Source: Acidobacteriota bacterium
GTDB taxonomy: Bacteria > Acidobacteriota > Blastocatellia > RBC074
DNA: 64,000 nucleotides
Assembly: GCA_016196035.1 (NCBI GenBank)
Contig: JACPYM010000057.1
Coordinates: 121,249-185,248, forward strand
Direction: 5' to 3'
Positions 39,326 through 47,197 of the stretch are shown one piece after another (within the stretch, counting starts at the first letter, position 1; the number at the start of each line of letters is the position of its first letter). Under the pieces are notes generated by a model. That model saw nothing but the letters and a program-made list of their open reading frames with translations, was not told where the DNA came from and searched no databases. The position numbers and the translations under genes are program-made.

Positions 39326-40258
39326 TTAGCTGGCGGGGCTTTTTACACAACGAAACGTGAAATATGCCGGGGCCAAGCGTTTCTGTCTGGGGAAAACCTC
39401 GCCGTGATAGACGATCATCCAGGCGCGCTGCGCATCTATTTCCGTCGCCGTCCACCAGTAAATCACCATTGAGTGCGGGTTCCATAACGGCGTTTCTTTG
39501 TCAGGGCGAATCCGGTATTTGGCCTTCGTTTGCTGCGCGTCCCAGATGCCGCCCGCATTTTGTCCGTGCCGCGCGGCTGATCGCACGGCTTCGTCTACCG
39601 TCGGCAGCCGCCAAATGTTTTGCGGTTCAGTGGCTAATGCAGTGCCCTCGGCATTGAGATAAAGACAACGCTCTTTGGCTTCGGCCCAGTTCATCATTTC
39701 TGTTTCGTGGGCGTGTTCCTGGTTCAACGGCCAGCCCGGCCCAGCGGGCGCCCAGATGAGTTTGACGCCGTTGCCTTCGACCAAGCGCGCGCCGAAATTC
39801 CCATCGTTGACGCGCCCGCTGATGCGCCAGACCGGTTCCACCATACAACCCAACGCGATCAGCACGGGCAGCCCCACGACCAGGCGCTGCGCCCACTGGC
39901 GCGGTTCAGGTTGGCCGAACCAATACAGCAGGGCGAGCAGAAGTAGCGGCGTGACGATGAACAGCAGCGGCGCGGAATGATCGAAGCCAAAGAACCAGGC
40001 GGCCAGCAGCGCACCAGCCAGATGCGACGCCGCGCCGCTTTTATGCCAGCGTACCGATGCCGCGCCGATCAAGACGAAGAGCAGCATCGGCATCAGGTAT
40101 TGTCCGAACATCAGCGCGACATTGCGCCAGAATGACGTCAGGTACCAACCTTCGTGAAAATTCTCGATGGCTCCCCAACTGGCCCAAAAACCCGCCAGCG
40201 CCGTCGAGATCGAGGCGGCCAGCCAGCCCAGCACTTGTTGACGATTCAGTGGCGGCAT
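39326..40258 (-). CDS. Membrane protein with C-terminal DUF1566-like domain
   Basis: This 310-residue protein has four or five membrane helices in its first half (about 10-165, with WASWGAIENFHEGWYLTSFW). A soluble domain (about 175-310) follows, with NWAEAKERCLYLN, NIWRLPTVDEAVRSA and VIYWWTATE, a pattern typical of DUF1566/Lcl-C domains and distantly of formylglycine-enzyme-like folds. Its job is unknown. The ATG at 40258 lies 16 bp after the PPK2 stop, so it is part of the same operon. A longer ORF (to 40384) overlaps the PPK2 gene and is not supported. The combination of membrane and DUF1566-like parts is unusual. Confidence 0.75.
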   Translation of the reverse strand: MPPLNRQQVLGWLAASISTALAGFWASWGAIENFHEGWYLTSFWRNVALMFGQYLMPMLLFVLIGAASVRWHKSGAASHLAGALLAAWFFGFDHSAPLLFIVTPLLLLALLYWFGQPEPRQWAQRLVVGLPVLIALGCMVEPVWRISGRVNDGNFGARLVEGNGVKLIWAPAGPGWPLNQEHAHETEMMNWAEAKERCLYLNAEGTALATEPQNIWRLPTVDEAVRSAARHGQNAGGIWDAQQTKAKYRIRPDKETPLWNPHSMVIYWWTATEIDAQRAWMIVYHGEVFPRQKRLAPAYFTFRCVKSPAS

Positions 40259-40274
40259 CGCACCTCGCAAAAGG

Positions 40275-41222
40275 TCAATCGAGGTTGACGACGGAACGAT
40301 GGAAGCGGCTGACGATGTTCGGATCGGCAAAGAGCGAGATGCCCGCCTTGTCCTTGCCCGCGTAATCAATCGTCGAAAGCACATAGCGGATGCTTTCGAG
40401 CCGCGCTTTCATCTTGTTATTCGCCTTGACGATGATCCACGGGCTGAACGACGTGTGCGTCTTGCTGAACATCAACTCTTTGTATTTGGTGTAGGGTTCC
40501 CACAATTCCTGGGCTTTGGCATCAATGGGCGAGAGCTTCCATTGTTTGAGGGGGTTTTTGTCGCGGGATTTGAAGCGTTTGAGTTGCTCGGCTTTGGAAA
40601 TCGAAAACCAAAACTTGATGATGGAAATCCCGTCTTCGTAAAGCATGTGCTCGAACTCCGGCACCTGACGCATAAAGCGATCATACTGTTCGTGCGAGCA
40701 AAAGCCATTGACCGGCTCAACGACGGCGCGGTTGTACCAACTGCGGTCAAAGAACACGATTTCGCCTTTGTTCGGCAGTTGTTTCATGTAACGCTGAAAG
40801 TACCATTGCCCCATCTCTTCATCGCTGGGTTTGGGCAACGCGACGACGCGCATGGCGCGCGGGTTCAGATGCTCGGTGAAGCGGCGAATCGTGCCGCCTT
40901 TGCCCGCGGCATCGCGGCCTTCAAAGATGATCGCGAGACGGCGTTGGCGCTCCTGCACCCAGCGTTGCAGCTTGACCAACTCGATCTGCAACTTTTCGAG
41001 TTCCGCCTCATAGTTCACGACCTGTTTGAAGCGGCGAACATCGAATTGCTTCGTCCGCAGCGCTTCCAGCATCGCCTTCGGCCCATGAACATCAAGCAGG
41101 TCAGCCCGCGTCAGCAAAGGCTCGCTCTCAGGCTTGAATTCAAGAATCTGGGCCGTAGCAGTCGCAGGCGCGGGGACTTCGTGTAATTGCGTTTTAGCCG
41201 TGCGCCTGACTTTTCCGTTCAT
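40275..41222 (-). CDS. ppk2: Polyphosphate kinase 2 (TIGR03707-like)
   Basis: This 315-residue PPK2 has Walker A in FEGRDAAGKGGTIRRFTEH, lid residues RAMRVVALPKPSDEE, and Walker B in FFDRSWYNRAVVEPVNGFC. It continues with FWFSISKAEQLKRFKSR and the C-terminal STIDYAGKDKAG. This subgroup usually makes GTP or ATP from polyphosphate and NDP. The ATG at 41222 shares its A with the TGA of the preceding membrane protein gene (TGATG), so the two are translationally coupled. The N-terminal part upstream of 41222 is not family-like. It differs clearly from the PPK2 at 14705. Confidence 0.93.
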   Translation of the reverse strand: MNGKVRRTAKTQLHEVPAPATATAQILEFKPESEPLLTRADLLDVHGPKAMLEALRTKQFDVRRFKQVVNYEAELEKLQIELVKLQRWVQERQRRLAIIFEGRDAAGKGGTIRRFTEHLNPRAMRVVALPKPSDEEMGQWYFQRYMKQLPNKGEIVFFDRSWYNRAVVEPVNGFCSHEQYDRFMRQVPEFEHMLYEDGISIIKFWFSISKAEQLKRFKSRDKNPLKQWKLSPIDAKAQELWEPYTKYKELMFSKTHTSFSPWIIVKANNKMKARLESIRYVLSTIDYAGKDKAGISLFADPNIVSRFHRSVVNLD

Positions 41223-41686
41223 CAATGCAACCCTCGCTCGATGTGACGCAAAGCCCAGAGCAAATAACCCGCCGCGGCTAGCAGCAAGGGGGCTGAATAA
41301 ACACCTGGCAGCCGCCGCCCTTGATAAATCGTACCGGCGATATGCAGCAAACCATTGCCGCACATCAGCACTGCAAACGGATACGAAAAAAGCGTCAGCC
41401 AACGGCGCTGGGCAAAAGCAGCAGGCGCCGCCAGCCAGAGCAACGCGCTCCCTGCGATCAGTCCCCTCAACCAAACCTCAAAGCGAAACGTGGGCAAAGG
41501 CAAATATAGCAAGCGCTCGCGTAGCGCGAGAACCGTTGGGTTGTAAACCGACAGAAAGCCGGTCAACGCCTCATCCGCCACATGCACGGTCAAAGCGCCA
41601 GCCAATGCCAACCACGCCCAACCTTGATGATTGAAAGCGTGTGCGGCAGGCACAGCGAGGCCGGCTTTCCCTGCGGGTCTATCCAT
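41222..41686 (-). CDS. HXXEE-like membrane protein
   Basis: This 154-residue protein has three or four hydrophobic helices (about 20-40, 65-95, 100-120, 128-145). VHVADEALTGFLSVYNP and GNGLLHIAGTIYQGRRLPGVYSA resemble the HXXEE family of membrane proteins of unknown function. The ribosome-binding site GGAGGTG lies 6 bp before the ATG. The stop TGA overlaps the PPK2 start. It begins 12 bp after the 99-residue membrane protein gene. A respiratory or polyphosphate-linked role is only suggested by its location. Confidence 0.72.
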   Translation of the reverse strand: MDRPAGKAGLAVPAAHAFNHQGWAWLALAGALTVHVADEALTGFLSVYNPTVLALRERLLYLPLPTFRFEVWLRGLIAGSALLWLAAPAAFAQRRWLTLFSYPFAVLMCGNGLLHIAGTIYQGRRLPGVYSAPLLLAAAGYLLWALRHIERGLH

Positions 41687-41698
41687 CGCCCACCTCCG

Positions 41699-41998
41699 CT
41701 AGTCTTCGCGGAATTTCTTGAACGCGAAGCCGACCACAATGATGGCGTAAACGACAACCAGGGCCGCGATGCAATACATCAAGCCGTTGGCCGATTGGGA
41801 GACCTTATTGAACGCCTGCACTAAGGGGCCGCGCTCGGCATGTCCCGTCTCGCCATTCATATACAACACCAAATAAGCCGCGCAACCACCGGCGATGATG
41901 ATATAGGCGAATCTGAGAAAGGTCGGCACGTCGGTGCCTTTGCGTTCGGTAATCCACCCCTCGGCATATTCTTTGATCTCTTCTTTGTTCTGACTCAT
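41699..41998 (-). CDS. Small two-helix membrane protein of the oxidase cluster
   Basis: This 99-residue protein has a charged N-terminus (MSQNKEEIKEYAEGWITERKG) and two membrane helices (about 25-46 and 72-93, LMYCIAALVVVYAIIVVGFAF). It ends FKKFRED. No family is identified. An AGGAAT site precedes the ATG. It lies at the head of the sub-operon leading to the HXXEE-like protein and PPK2. It may be a small oxidase or cytochrome accessory subunit; this is inference from context. Confidence 0.72.
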   Translation of the reverse strand: MSQNKEEIKEYAEGWITERKGTDVPTFLRFAYIIIAGGCAAYLVLYMNGETGHAERGPLVQAFNKVSQSANGLMYCIAALVVVYAIIVVGFAFKKFRED

Positions 41999-42133
41999 AA
42001 CGATTCCTAAAACGCGAGGCCGCCGCCTCCTCCGTTGAGTTTAGTCAAGGGCATTATAAAAACGGGCGGCAAGGCGTCTTCCCTACCGCCCGCCGAAAGT
42101 GACAGCTTGCGTCTTTGTTACAGCAATGCTGTG

Positions 42134-43042
42134 TCAGAAGCGATAGCTCAGGCCCATCGCAAGTTGATTCCGGGCTTTGAGGTCCACACCGGGAGCAATC
42201 TTGCCCACCGCTTGTGCCACGCCGAAATCCAGATTGAACGGCACCTCGCCGTTGGGCACGATGCGCACAAAATAGGTCAGCGTGGTCGGCACCGTTGCGC
42301 CCGGCAGATCCTTGATGAAATGCGGTTGCTGGGCGAATTCGGAACCGAAAATCAACGTGCTCTTCGACGGCCCTTTGACCACGATGGCGGCGGCGCCAAA
42401 CGCGCGGGCTTGCCAATCGGGCGCATTGCCCGCGATGCCAAAGACCGAAGCGTTGGTCGCTTTGACGCCGAAGTTCAGCAGGAACGGCAGCCCCTTGACC
42501 TGCGTCACGGTTTTGGTGGCGACCAGGTAAAGATCACCGTTGGCGGTGTCTTTGGCTTTCAATACCGCGCCCACGTGGCGCACTTGCGTGCGGGCCACGA
42601 AGCCCGCCGCCAAGCCCGGCACCCATTTCGTCTTCGCGGCATTTTCGGGGACGAAATTGAACTTGCCGTGCACCGTGTTGAAGCCGCCCTCAAACAGCGG
42701 GCTTAGCCCCGCCGTTTTGCCCGCCGCGTTGAATGAGCGGGTATAACCGAATTCGGCATGTCCCAAAAACCCAACCGTGATCGAAGCCTGCATGTTGTTG
42801 CCAATCACGCTGCCCGTGTTGAGAAAGTGAAACGCGACTTGCGGGTGCCCAATGTTGTCGTTTGATGATTTGCTGGTATAGGCAAACGGTGTAATGAAGG
42901 CACCCGTTTGGCCTTCCCAATTCAGCCCCTGGCCCGCCGCGCTGCTGGTAAAGGCAAAGAGCGGTATGAATAAAGAAAGAATTGAAAACAGCGCGCGTAA
43001 GCTGACCGAACCAGGCATGGTAATGCTTGCTTTGTGGTTCAT
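42134..43042 (-). CDS. Predicted outer-membrane or periplasmic beta-rich protein
   Basis: This 302-residue protein (from ATG 43042) has a signal peptide (about 15-40, LFSILSLFIPLFAFTSSAAGQ). The mature part is composed of amphipathic strands: GAFITPFAYTSK, HPQVAFHFLNTG, ASITVGFLGHAEFGYTRSF and so on. It ends NQLAMGLSYRF with a terminal Phe, typical of outer-membrane barrels. No family is recognised. It sits in the middle of the respiratory cluster, where an outer-membrane protein is unexpected, after the 72-residue CcoS/CcoQ-like gene. It could be an electron conduit barrel or an unrelated porin. Confidence 0.75.
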   Translation of the reverse strand: MNHKASITMPGSVSLRALFSILSLFIPLFAFTSSAAGQGLNWEGQTGAFITPFAYTSKSSNDNIGHPQVAFHFLNTGSVIGNNMQASITVGFLGHAEFGYTRSFNAAGKTAGLSPLFEGGFNTVHGKFNFVPENAAKTKWVPGLAAGFVARTQVRHVGAVLKAKDTANGDLYLVATKTVTQVKGLPFLLNFGVKATNASVFGIAGNAPDWQARAFGAAAIVVKGPSKSTLIFGSEFAQQPHFIKDLPGATVPTTLTYFVRIVPNGEVPFNLDFGVAQAVGKIAPGVDLKARNQLAMGLSYRF

Positions 43043-43182
43043 AACGATCCTCCACGTTAGAGAGAAGCGTCCGGCCAACTGCTCATTGCTAGGGTCGTTG
43101 TATTGTCGGCCACCAACTGACAGTTGGCGGGACAGGGAGCGCCGCTTGTTACAGCCGGCGCAGAACAGAAACTATATGCGTG

Positions 43183-43401
43183 TTAGTTGCCCTCCTTCTT
43201 AAGTTGCGAATTGCTTGGCCTGTTGCCAGACCAATTGAATGACTCGTCACCCTGCTCCAGCATGCGGTATTTCGCCTCTTCGGCATCATCCCCCCAATAA
43301 CCATCTCTCCACGAACGGAAAAAGAAATAGAGGGCCACGCAAAGACAGAGAAAGAAAAAGAAATAAGCAAGAAAGACGCTGGGATAAACGTAATCGCGCA
43401 T
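43183..43401 (-). CDS. CcoS/CcoQ-like small membrane protein
   Basis: This 72-residue protein has one hydrophobic helix (about 8-29, with FFFFLCLCVALYFFF) followed by RDGYWGDDAEEAKYRMLEQGDE. That acidic segment after the membrane anchor resembles CcoS (FixS) and, less so, CcoQ. It follows ccoO on the same strand, the position of ccoQ or ccoS in other loci. There is no visible Shine-Dalgarno; the leader consists of TAGTCGG heptad repeats. It is a second CcoS-like protein in the cluster besides the one at 51065. Confidence 0.65.
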   Translation of the reverse strand: MRDYVYPSVFLAYFFFFLCLCVALYFFFRSWRDGYWGDDAEEAKYRMLEQGDESFNWSGNRPSNSQLKKEGN

Positions 43402-43406
43402 AACAA

Positions 43407-43548
43407 GTAGTCGGTAGTCGGTAGTCGGTAGTCGGTAGTCGGTAGTCAGTAGTCAGTAGATTGTAGCTGTGCAGTTAAGCAGCCCGTCACGAAAACATGA
43501 CCAGCAAGAAAACTGAGAATGAATTCAACTACTGACTACTGACTACTG
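43407..43548. repeat. TAGTCGG heptad tract with inverted partner
   Basis: Five to seven units of TAGTCGG/TAGTCAG run from 43407 to about 43460. An inverted partner, ACTACTGACTACTGACTACT, lies at about 43529-43548. The two halves can pair over the intervening 70 bp and form a large hairpin in the mRNA between ccoO and the small membrane gene. Confidence 0.75.
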
Positions 43549-43554
43549 CTTCTC

Positions 43555-44124
43555 CTATTTCTCATAATCATTATCAGGCCGCCAATTCTTGGCGCGTCCG
43601 AGTGTTTGCAAATAGGTCACCAGGGCCTGGAATTCTTCTTCGTTATTCACGATCCAGGGGAAGGGCGGCATGATCGAACCCGGCACCAGATCGCGCGGAT
43701 TGCGGAAGTGCGTGCGATGCCATTGCTCATCGTATTTGCCGCCCACGCGCGAGAGATCAGGCCCTGTACGCTTGGTGCCGAACAGATGCGGACTGTCATA
43801 GACGAATTCATCCGGCGTCGAAACCGGCGAATCTACGCCTTTCCACCCTGAACGTTTGGTGTCAGCCAGCAATGTGCGCGTCTGTTGCGTATGGCAATAC
43901 CAGCAACCTTCGCGCACATAAACCGCGCGGCCTTTCAACTGCTGAGCGGTGTAAGGTTCGAGCTTGCCAGTGACGCCTTTGCTGGGATCACTGTTCTCAA
44001 ACGGCTTGGCCCAGCTTTTGTCCACAATGGGCGGCACGACGGTCGTCAGCAAGCCACCGATGAAAAACAGCCCCAAGGCGGCCACGACGAAAGCAACTGC
44101 GCTGTAATCAGCTTTATGTAGCAT
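43555..44124 (-). CDS. ccoO: cbb3-type cytochrome c oxidase subunit II (CcoO/FixO)
   Basis: This 189-residue membrane-anchored monoheme cytochrome c has an N-terminal helix (about 8-32). The heme motif CWYCHTQQTRTLLADT is near 72. GPDLSRVGGKYDEQWHRTHFRNPRDLVPGSIMPPFPW carries the axial Met in SIMPPF and is a CcoO signature. It is shorter than typical CcoO but complete. AGGAGAA precedes the ATG. It passes electrons to the CcoN catalytic subunit. In usual loci ccoO follows ccoN directly; here a FAD monooxygenase gene intervenes. Confidence 0.94.
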   Translation of the reverse strand: MLHKADYSAVAFVVAALGLFFIGGLLTTVVPPIVDKSWAKPFENSDPSKGVTGKLEPYTAQQLKGRAVYVREGCWYCHTQQTRTLLADTKRSGWKGVDSPVSTPDEFVYDSPHLFGTKRTGPDLSRVGGKYDEQWHRTHFRNPRDLVPGSIMPPFPWIVNNEEEFQALVTYLQTLGRAKNWRPDNDYEK

Positions 44125-44172
44125 GACGTTCTCCTAAAGTAAGCACTGCGAATGGACCTGTGTCCTGATTGC

Positions 44173-45408
44173 TCAAGCCTGATAATCAATTTCCTCTTTG
44201 CCCGGAATGCCGAACGGGTAGCCAGTCGTTTCGAGCAAATGCAGCCGCCGCAACTCAGGCTGCGTGTGAATCTGGCGAATCTGTTCATCCTGCTGCCGCA
44301 TCAAAGCGGCCACATCGCCTTCCGCCGAAGCGTCCATCGCCAGCGCCGCCTCGTGGTTGCGCGCGATGATGCGGTCGTAAAGCGGCTTCTGAAAGTTTTG
44401 ATAGAGCTGCAAATCCCAACGCAAGATGTCGGGATGGCCTATCTTGGTCGGCGCCGGCAGCGCTTCGATCAACTTGGGCAAGCTCTGCAAACCCATGTTC
44501 AGCCCCTGTCCGCGCGCCGGGTGAATGGCGTGCGCGGCATCGCCGATCAAGGCCACATTGCCTTTCACATATTCGTGGCAATGCACCATCTTGACGGGAT
44601 AAAACCCGGCAATCTCTGAGTCGAAGTCGCGCAGGATGTGCGCCCGTTCCGACAACACCTGGGCGCGTTCCGCCGGCGTGGATTTCTTCCACCAACTGAT
44701 GCCCTCAGCGCCCACCGGCAACGTAACCTTGATGCGGTTATCCATGCGTTGTTGAATCACCAGCATGCCGGTGCGACCGGCGTAGCGAAAGAAATAATCA
44801 TCCGGTTTCAACGTCGCCGGGCGTGTCCCGAATAACGCCACCATCGGATGTTGATAGGCATGTTCAAGCGCCGTGAAATGCAACGCCGCGCGCACGCTTG
44901 AACTGGCCCCATCCGCGCCGATGACGAGGTGCGGCTTGATCGTGGCGGTCTCGCCATTGGGCAGCGTCACCGTCAACGCGTGAATGCCTTTGTCATCGGC
45001 CTCGAACTGGCGCGCGACGACCGGCTGCAACTTCACAAAATTCGGATTCTCTGCCGCCAGTTCCAGAAACAACTCGGCGATCAAGTCGTGATGAAAGACC
45101 AAAAAGTACGGATACGAAATCGGCAATTCATCATATTTCACCGCCAGCAAAGTCTCGCCCGCAGCGGTGCGAAACTCGTGCGCAATGCGCTTGCCCGCGC
45201 CGCGCGCAAAAAACTTGTCCAGCACACCCCAACGCGCCAGCAACTCGACCGTGTACGGTTGAAAGTGGTCGCCCCGCGCGGTGTCGAGTTTCTCCTTGCG
45301 TTGCTCCACCAGCGTGATGCGGTAATTCTGATGCCGTAATGCACAGGCCAGCGCCGCACCAGCCACGCCGCCACCCACAATCAAGATGTCGGTTTCGATG
45401 ATTGACAT
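44173..45408 (-). CDS. FAD-dependent monooxygenase, UbiH/PHBH-like
   Basis: This 411-residue flavoprotein monooxygenase has the Rossmann motif DILIVGGGVAGAALACALR, the DG motif VIGADGASSSVRAAL, and the second FAD motif LIGDAAHAIHPARGQGLNMG. These place it among class A monooxygenases that hydroxylate aromatic rings, including quinone-biosynthesis enzymes. No membrane segment is apparent. It lies between ccoN and ccoO on the same strand, an unusual place. A role in quinone or isoprenoid quinol modification linked to respiration is plausible but unproven. Confidence 0.9.
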   Translation of the reverse strand: MSIIETDILIVGGGVAGAALACALRHQNYRITLVEQRKEKLDTARGDHFQPYTVELLARWGVLDKFFARGAGKRIAHEFRTAAGETLLAVKYDELPISYPYFLVFHHDLIAELFLELAAENPNFVKLQPVVARQFEADDKGIHALTVTLPNGETATIKPHLVIGADGASSSVRAALHFTALEHAYQHPMVALFGTRPATLKPDDYFFRYAGRTGMLVIQQRMDNRIKVTLPVGAEGISWWKKSTPAERAQVLSERAHILRDFDSEIAGFYPVKMVHCHEYVKGNVALIGDAAHAIHPARGQGLNMGLQSLPKLIEALPAPTKIGHPDILRWDLQLYQNFQKPLYDRIIARNHEAALAMDASAEGDVAALMRQQDEQIRQIHTQPELRRLHLLETTGYPFGIPGKEEIDYQA

Positions 45409-45481
45409 GGTTTCTCTTCGGAAGGGGCTAGGGGTTAGGGACTGAGCGAACTCTGAGCTTCCCTGCTCCCCGCCTCTCCGT

Positions 45482-46906
45482 CTACGCGGCTGCGGCTATA
45501 GCCGGGCGCGTCTCTTCGCCGCCGCTGTTCATCATCGTCGCCAGAATGTTGTAGGCAAAGGTCGTGATGCCGCCGAACATCAAGATGCCAGAGAAGAAGC
45601 GCACCAGCCAGACCGGTTGCAAGGCGACAACCGTATCAATGAACGGAATCGCCGGGTTATTCCATTGCCAGCCTTGCCAGAATCCGCCCAGCCATAACGT
45701 CACAAAGAAGCCCAGACCGCCAATCAGGAAGAGCCAAAAACTCCAATTGGCCAGCGCCTCGGAATAGAGGCTGGTTTTGAAAGCGCGCGGCACGACGTAA
45801 TAGCAGCCGGCAATCGCGAAGAACGAAAACGCGCCCAGCACGGCCATATGCGCGTGGCCTGGAATCCAGTCGGTCTTGGAAACGATGGCATTGACCGTGC
45901 GCAGACTATGCATCGGCCCTTGGAAACAGGTCAGCAGGTAAAACACCACGCCCGACATCAAGAACTTCAGCGGCACATTGTCGCGCAGTTGATGCCACTG
46001 GCCCTTCATCGTCGCAAAGAAGTTGTAGACCACGACCCACACCGGAATCAGCAGCATCACCGAAAAGGCAATCGTGATCGTTTGCAGCCATTGCGAAATC
46101 GGCCCGTGAAGCATGTGATGCGCGCCCGTCCAGACATAGACAAATGCCAGCGACCAGAAGCCGATCATCGAAAGTTTGTGGCTATGCAGCGGCGTGTTCG
46201 CGGTTTTGGGAATGAAGTAATAGGCGATGGCCAGGCCGACCGGCGTAAAGATCAAGCCGACCGCGTTGTGCACATACATCCAGTTCAGGTTGGCCTGGTT
46301 GACGCCCGTGGTGAAGAGCGTCGCGAAGTTGCCAACCAAGTAAACAAACGCCGTCCACAAGATGGTGCCCAGGCAATACCAGATGGTGACGTACATTTGT
46401 AGATACTTGCGGGTGGCGACGGTCATGAAGATATTCGTGCCGAACATAATCCAGGCCACGACTACCAGCACATCCAGCCAGGTCGGCAGTTCGGCGTATT
46501 CCAGTCCCTGATTGAACCCCAACAGCAACACCACCACGGCACTTAGAATGATGAAATTCCAGAGCGCCGCCGTCGCCGCGCCGAGTTTCTCGCTCCACAG
46601 TTTGACGCCGCACAAACGCGGGATGACGTAATACATCAGCCCCATATCCGCCGCCAGCAGCCAGCCGAACAGCATACCGTTGACGTGCAAAGGGCGCAGC
46701 CGCCCGTAGGTCAGCAACGGGATCGTCCCCATCAACCCGGGCCAGACAAACTTGGCCGCAATGACCAACGCAATAATGCCCACGATAAAGAAATAGGAAA
46801 TCGAACTGATGAGAAATAGTTTTGCGGTCGTGTCTTCGTGCAGCGATTCGTTGTGCCGCACCGCTTGGGAAATGGGCGCAGCGCCAATGCTGGCTTGTGC
46901 TTGCAT
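45482..46906 (-). CDS. ccoN: cbb3-type cytochrome c oxidase subunit I (CcoN/FixN)
   Basis: This 474-residue catalytic subunit has about twelve membrane helices. Heme/copper ligands are visible: RPLHVNGMLFGW (low-spin heme b), VHNAVGLIFTPVGLAIAYYFIP (CuB His and the distinctive Tyr), TGAHHMLHGP (CuB His pair) and GHAHMAVLGA (high-spin heme). The N-terminal DTTAKLFLISSISYF is typical of CcoN-like proteins. It reduces O2 to water, pumping protons, with high O2 affinity in the family. AGGAG precedes the ATG. The leader contains the palindrome at 46924. Confidence 0.96.
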   Translation of the reverse strand: MQAQASIGAAPISQAVRHNESLHEDTTAKLFLISSISYFFIVGIIALVIAAKFVWPGLMGTIPLLTYGRLRPLHVNGMLFGWLLAADMGLMYYVIPRLCGVKLWSEKLGAATAALWNFIILSAVVVLLLGFNQGLEYAELPTWLDVLVVVAWIMFGTNIFMTVATRKYLQMYVTIWYCLGTILWTAFVYLVGNFATLFTTGVNQANLNWMYVHNAVGLIFTPVGLAIAYYFIPKTANTPLHSHKLSMIGFWSLAFVYVWTGAHHMLHGPISQWLQTITIAFSVMLLIPVWVVVYNFFATMKGQWHQLRDNVPLKFLMSGVVFYLLTCFQGPMHSLRTVNAIVSKTDWIPGHAHMAVLGAFSFFAIAGCYYVVPRAFKTSLYSEALANWSFWLFLIGGLGFFVTLWLGGFWQGWQWNNPAIPFIDTVVALQPVWLVRFFSGILMFGGITTFAYNILATMMNSGGEETRPAIAAAA

Positions 46907-46923
46907 AAAGTCTCCTCAGATAA

Positions 46924-47007
46924 ATGTACGGCAGGCTGGCAGCCTGCTGTCTGGCTTCCTCATTGAAGCAATCCGAAATTGTCAGCAGGCTACCAGCCTG
47001 CTGTACA
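46924..47007. repeat. Paired GCAGGCTGGCAGCCTGC palindromes
   Basis: Two small palindromes, ATGTACGGCAGGCTGGCAGC... and ...ACCAGCCTGCTGTACAT, lie in inverted orientation. They fall between the 61-residue membrane gene and ccoN. They belong to the GTACAGCAGGCTG family described at 7154 and 28914. Confidence 0.75.
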
Positions 47008-47011
47008 TAAA

Positions 47012-47197
47012 TTATTGGTGATGAGTTGGAACGTTCTTCCTGCTACGGCTTAACCACACAAAAGCAATGCCGATTGCCAGCCAGAAAAGAATGTGCAACC
47101 AATTCCGCGTTACCACAGCATCAATTGCCGCGATGCCGAAGAAGAGAAAGAAAACGGTTAGGCTAGTGCTTGTTTCCAGTCTTTGTAGTTTGGGCAT
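47012..47197 (-). CDS. Small two-helix membrane protein
   Basis: This 61-residue protein has two close hydrophobic segments (about 12-30 and 32-50: [17 protein letters not shown], then [17 protein letters not shown]) and a basic tail RSRKN. GAGGAGC lies 10 bp before its ATG. The start codon lies inside the end of the heptaheme cytochrome gene, overlapping by 35 bp, which argues that they are translated together. No family is identified; CcoQ-type function is possible from its place just before ccoN. Confidence 0.68.
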   Translation of the reverse strand: MPKLQRLETSTSLTVFFLFFGIAAIDAVVTRNWLHILFWLAIGIAFVWLSRSRKNVPTHHQ

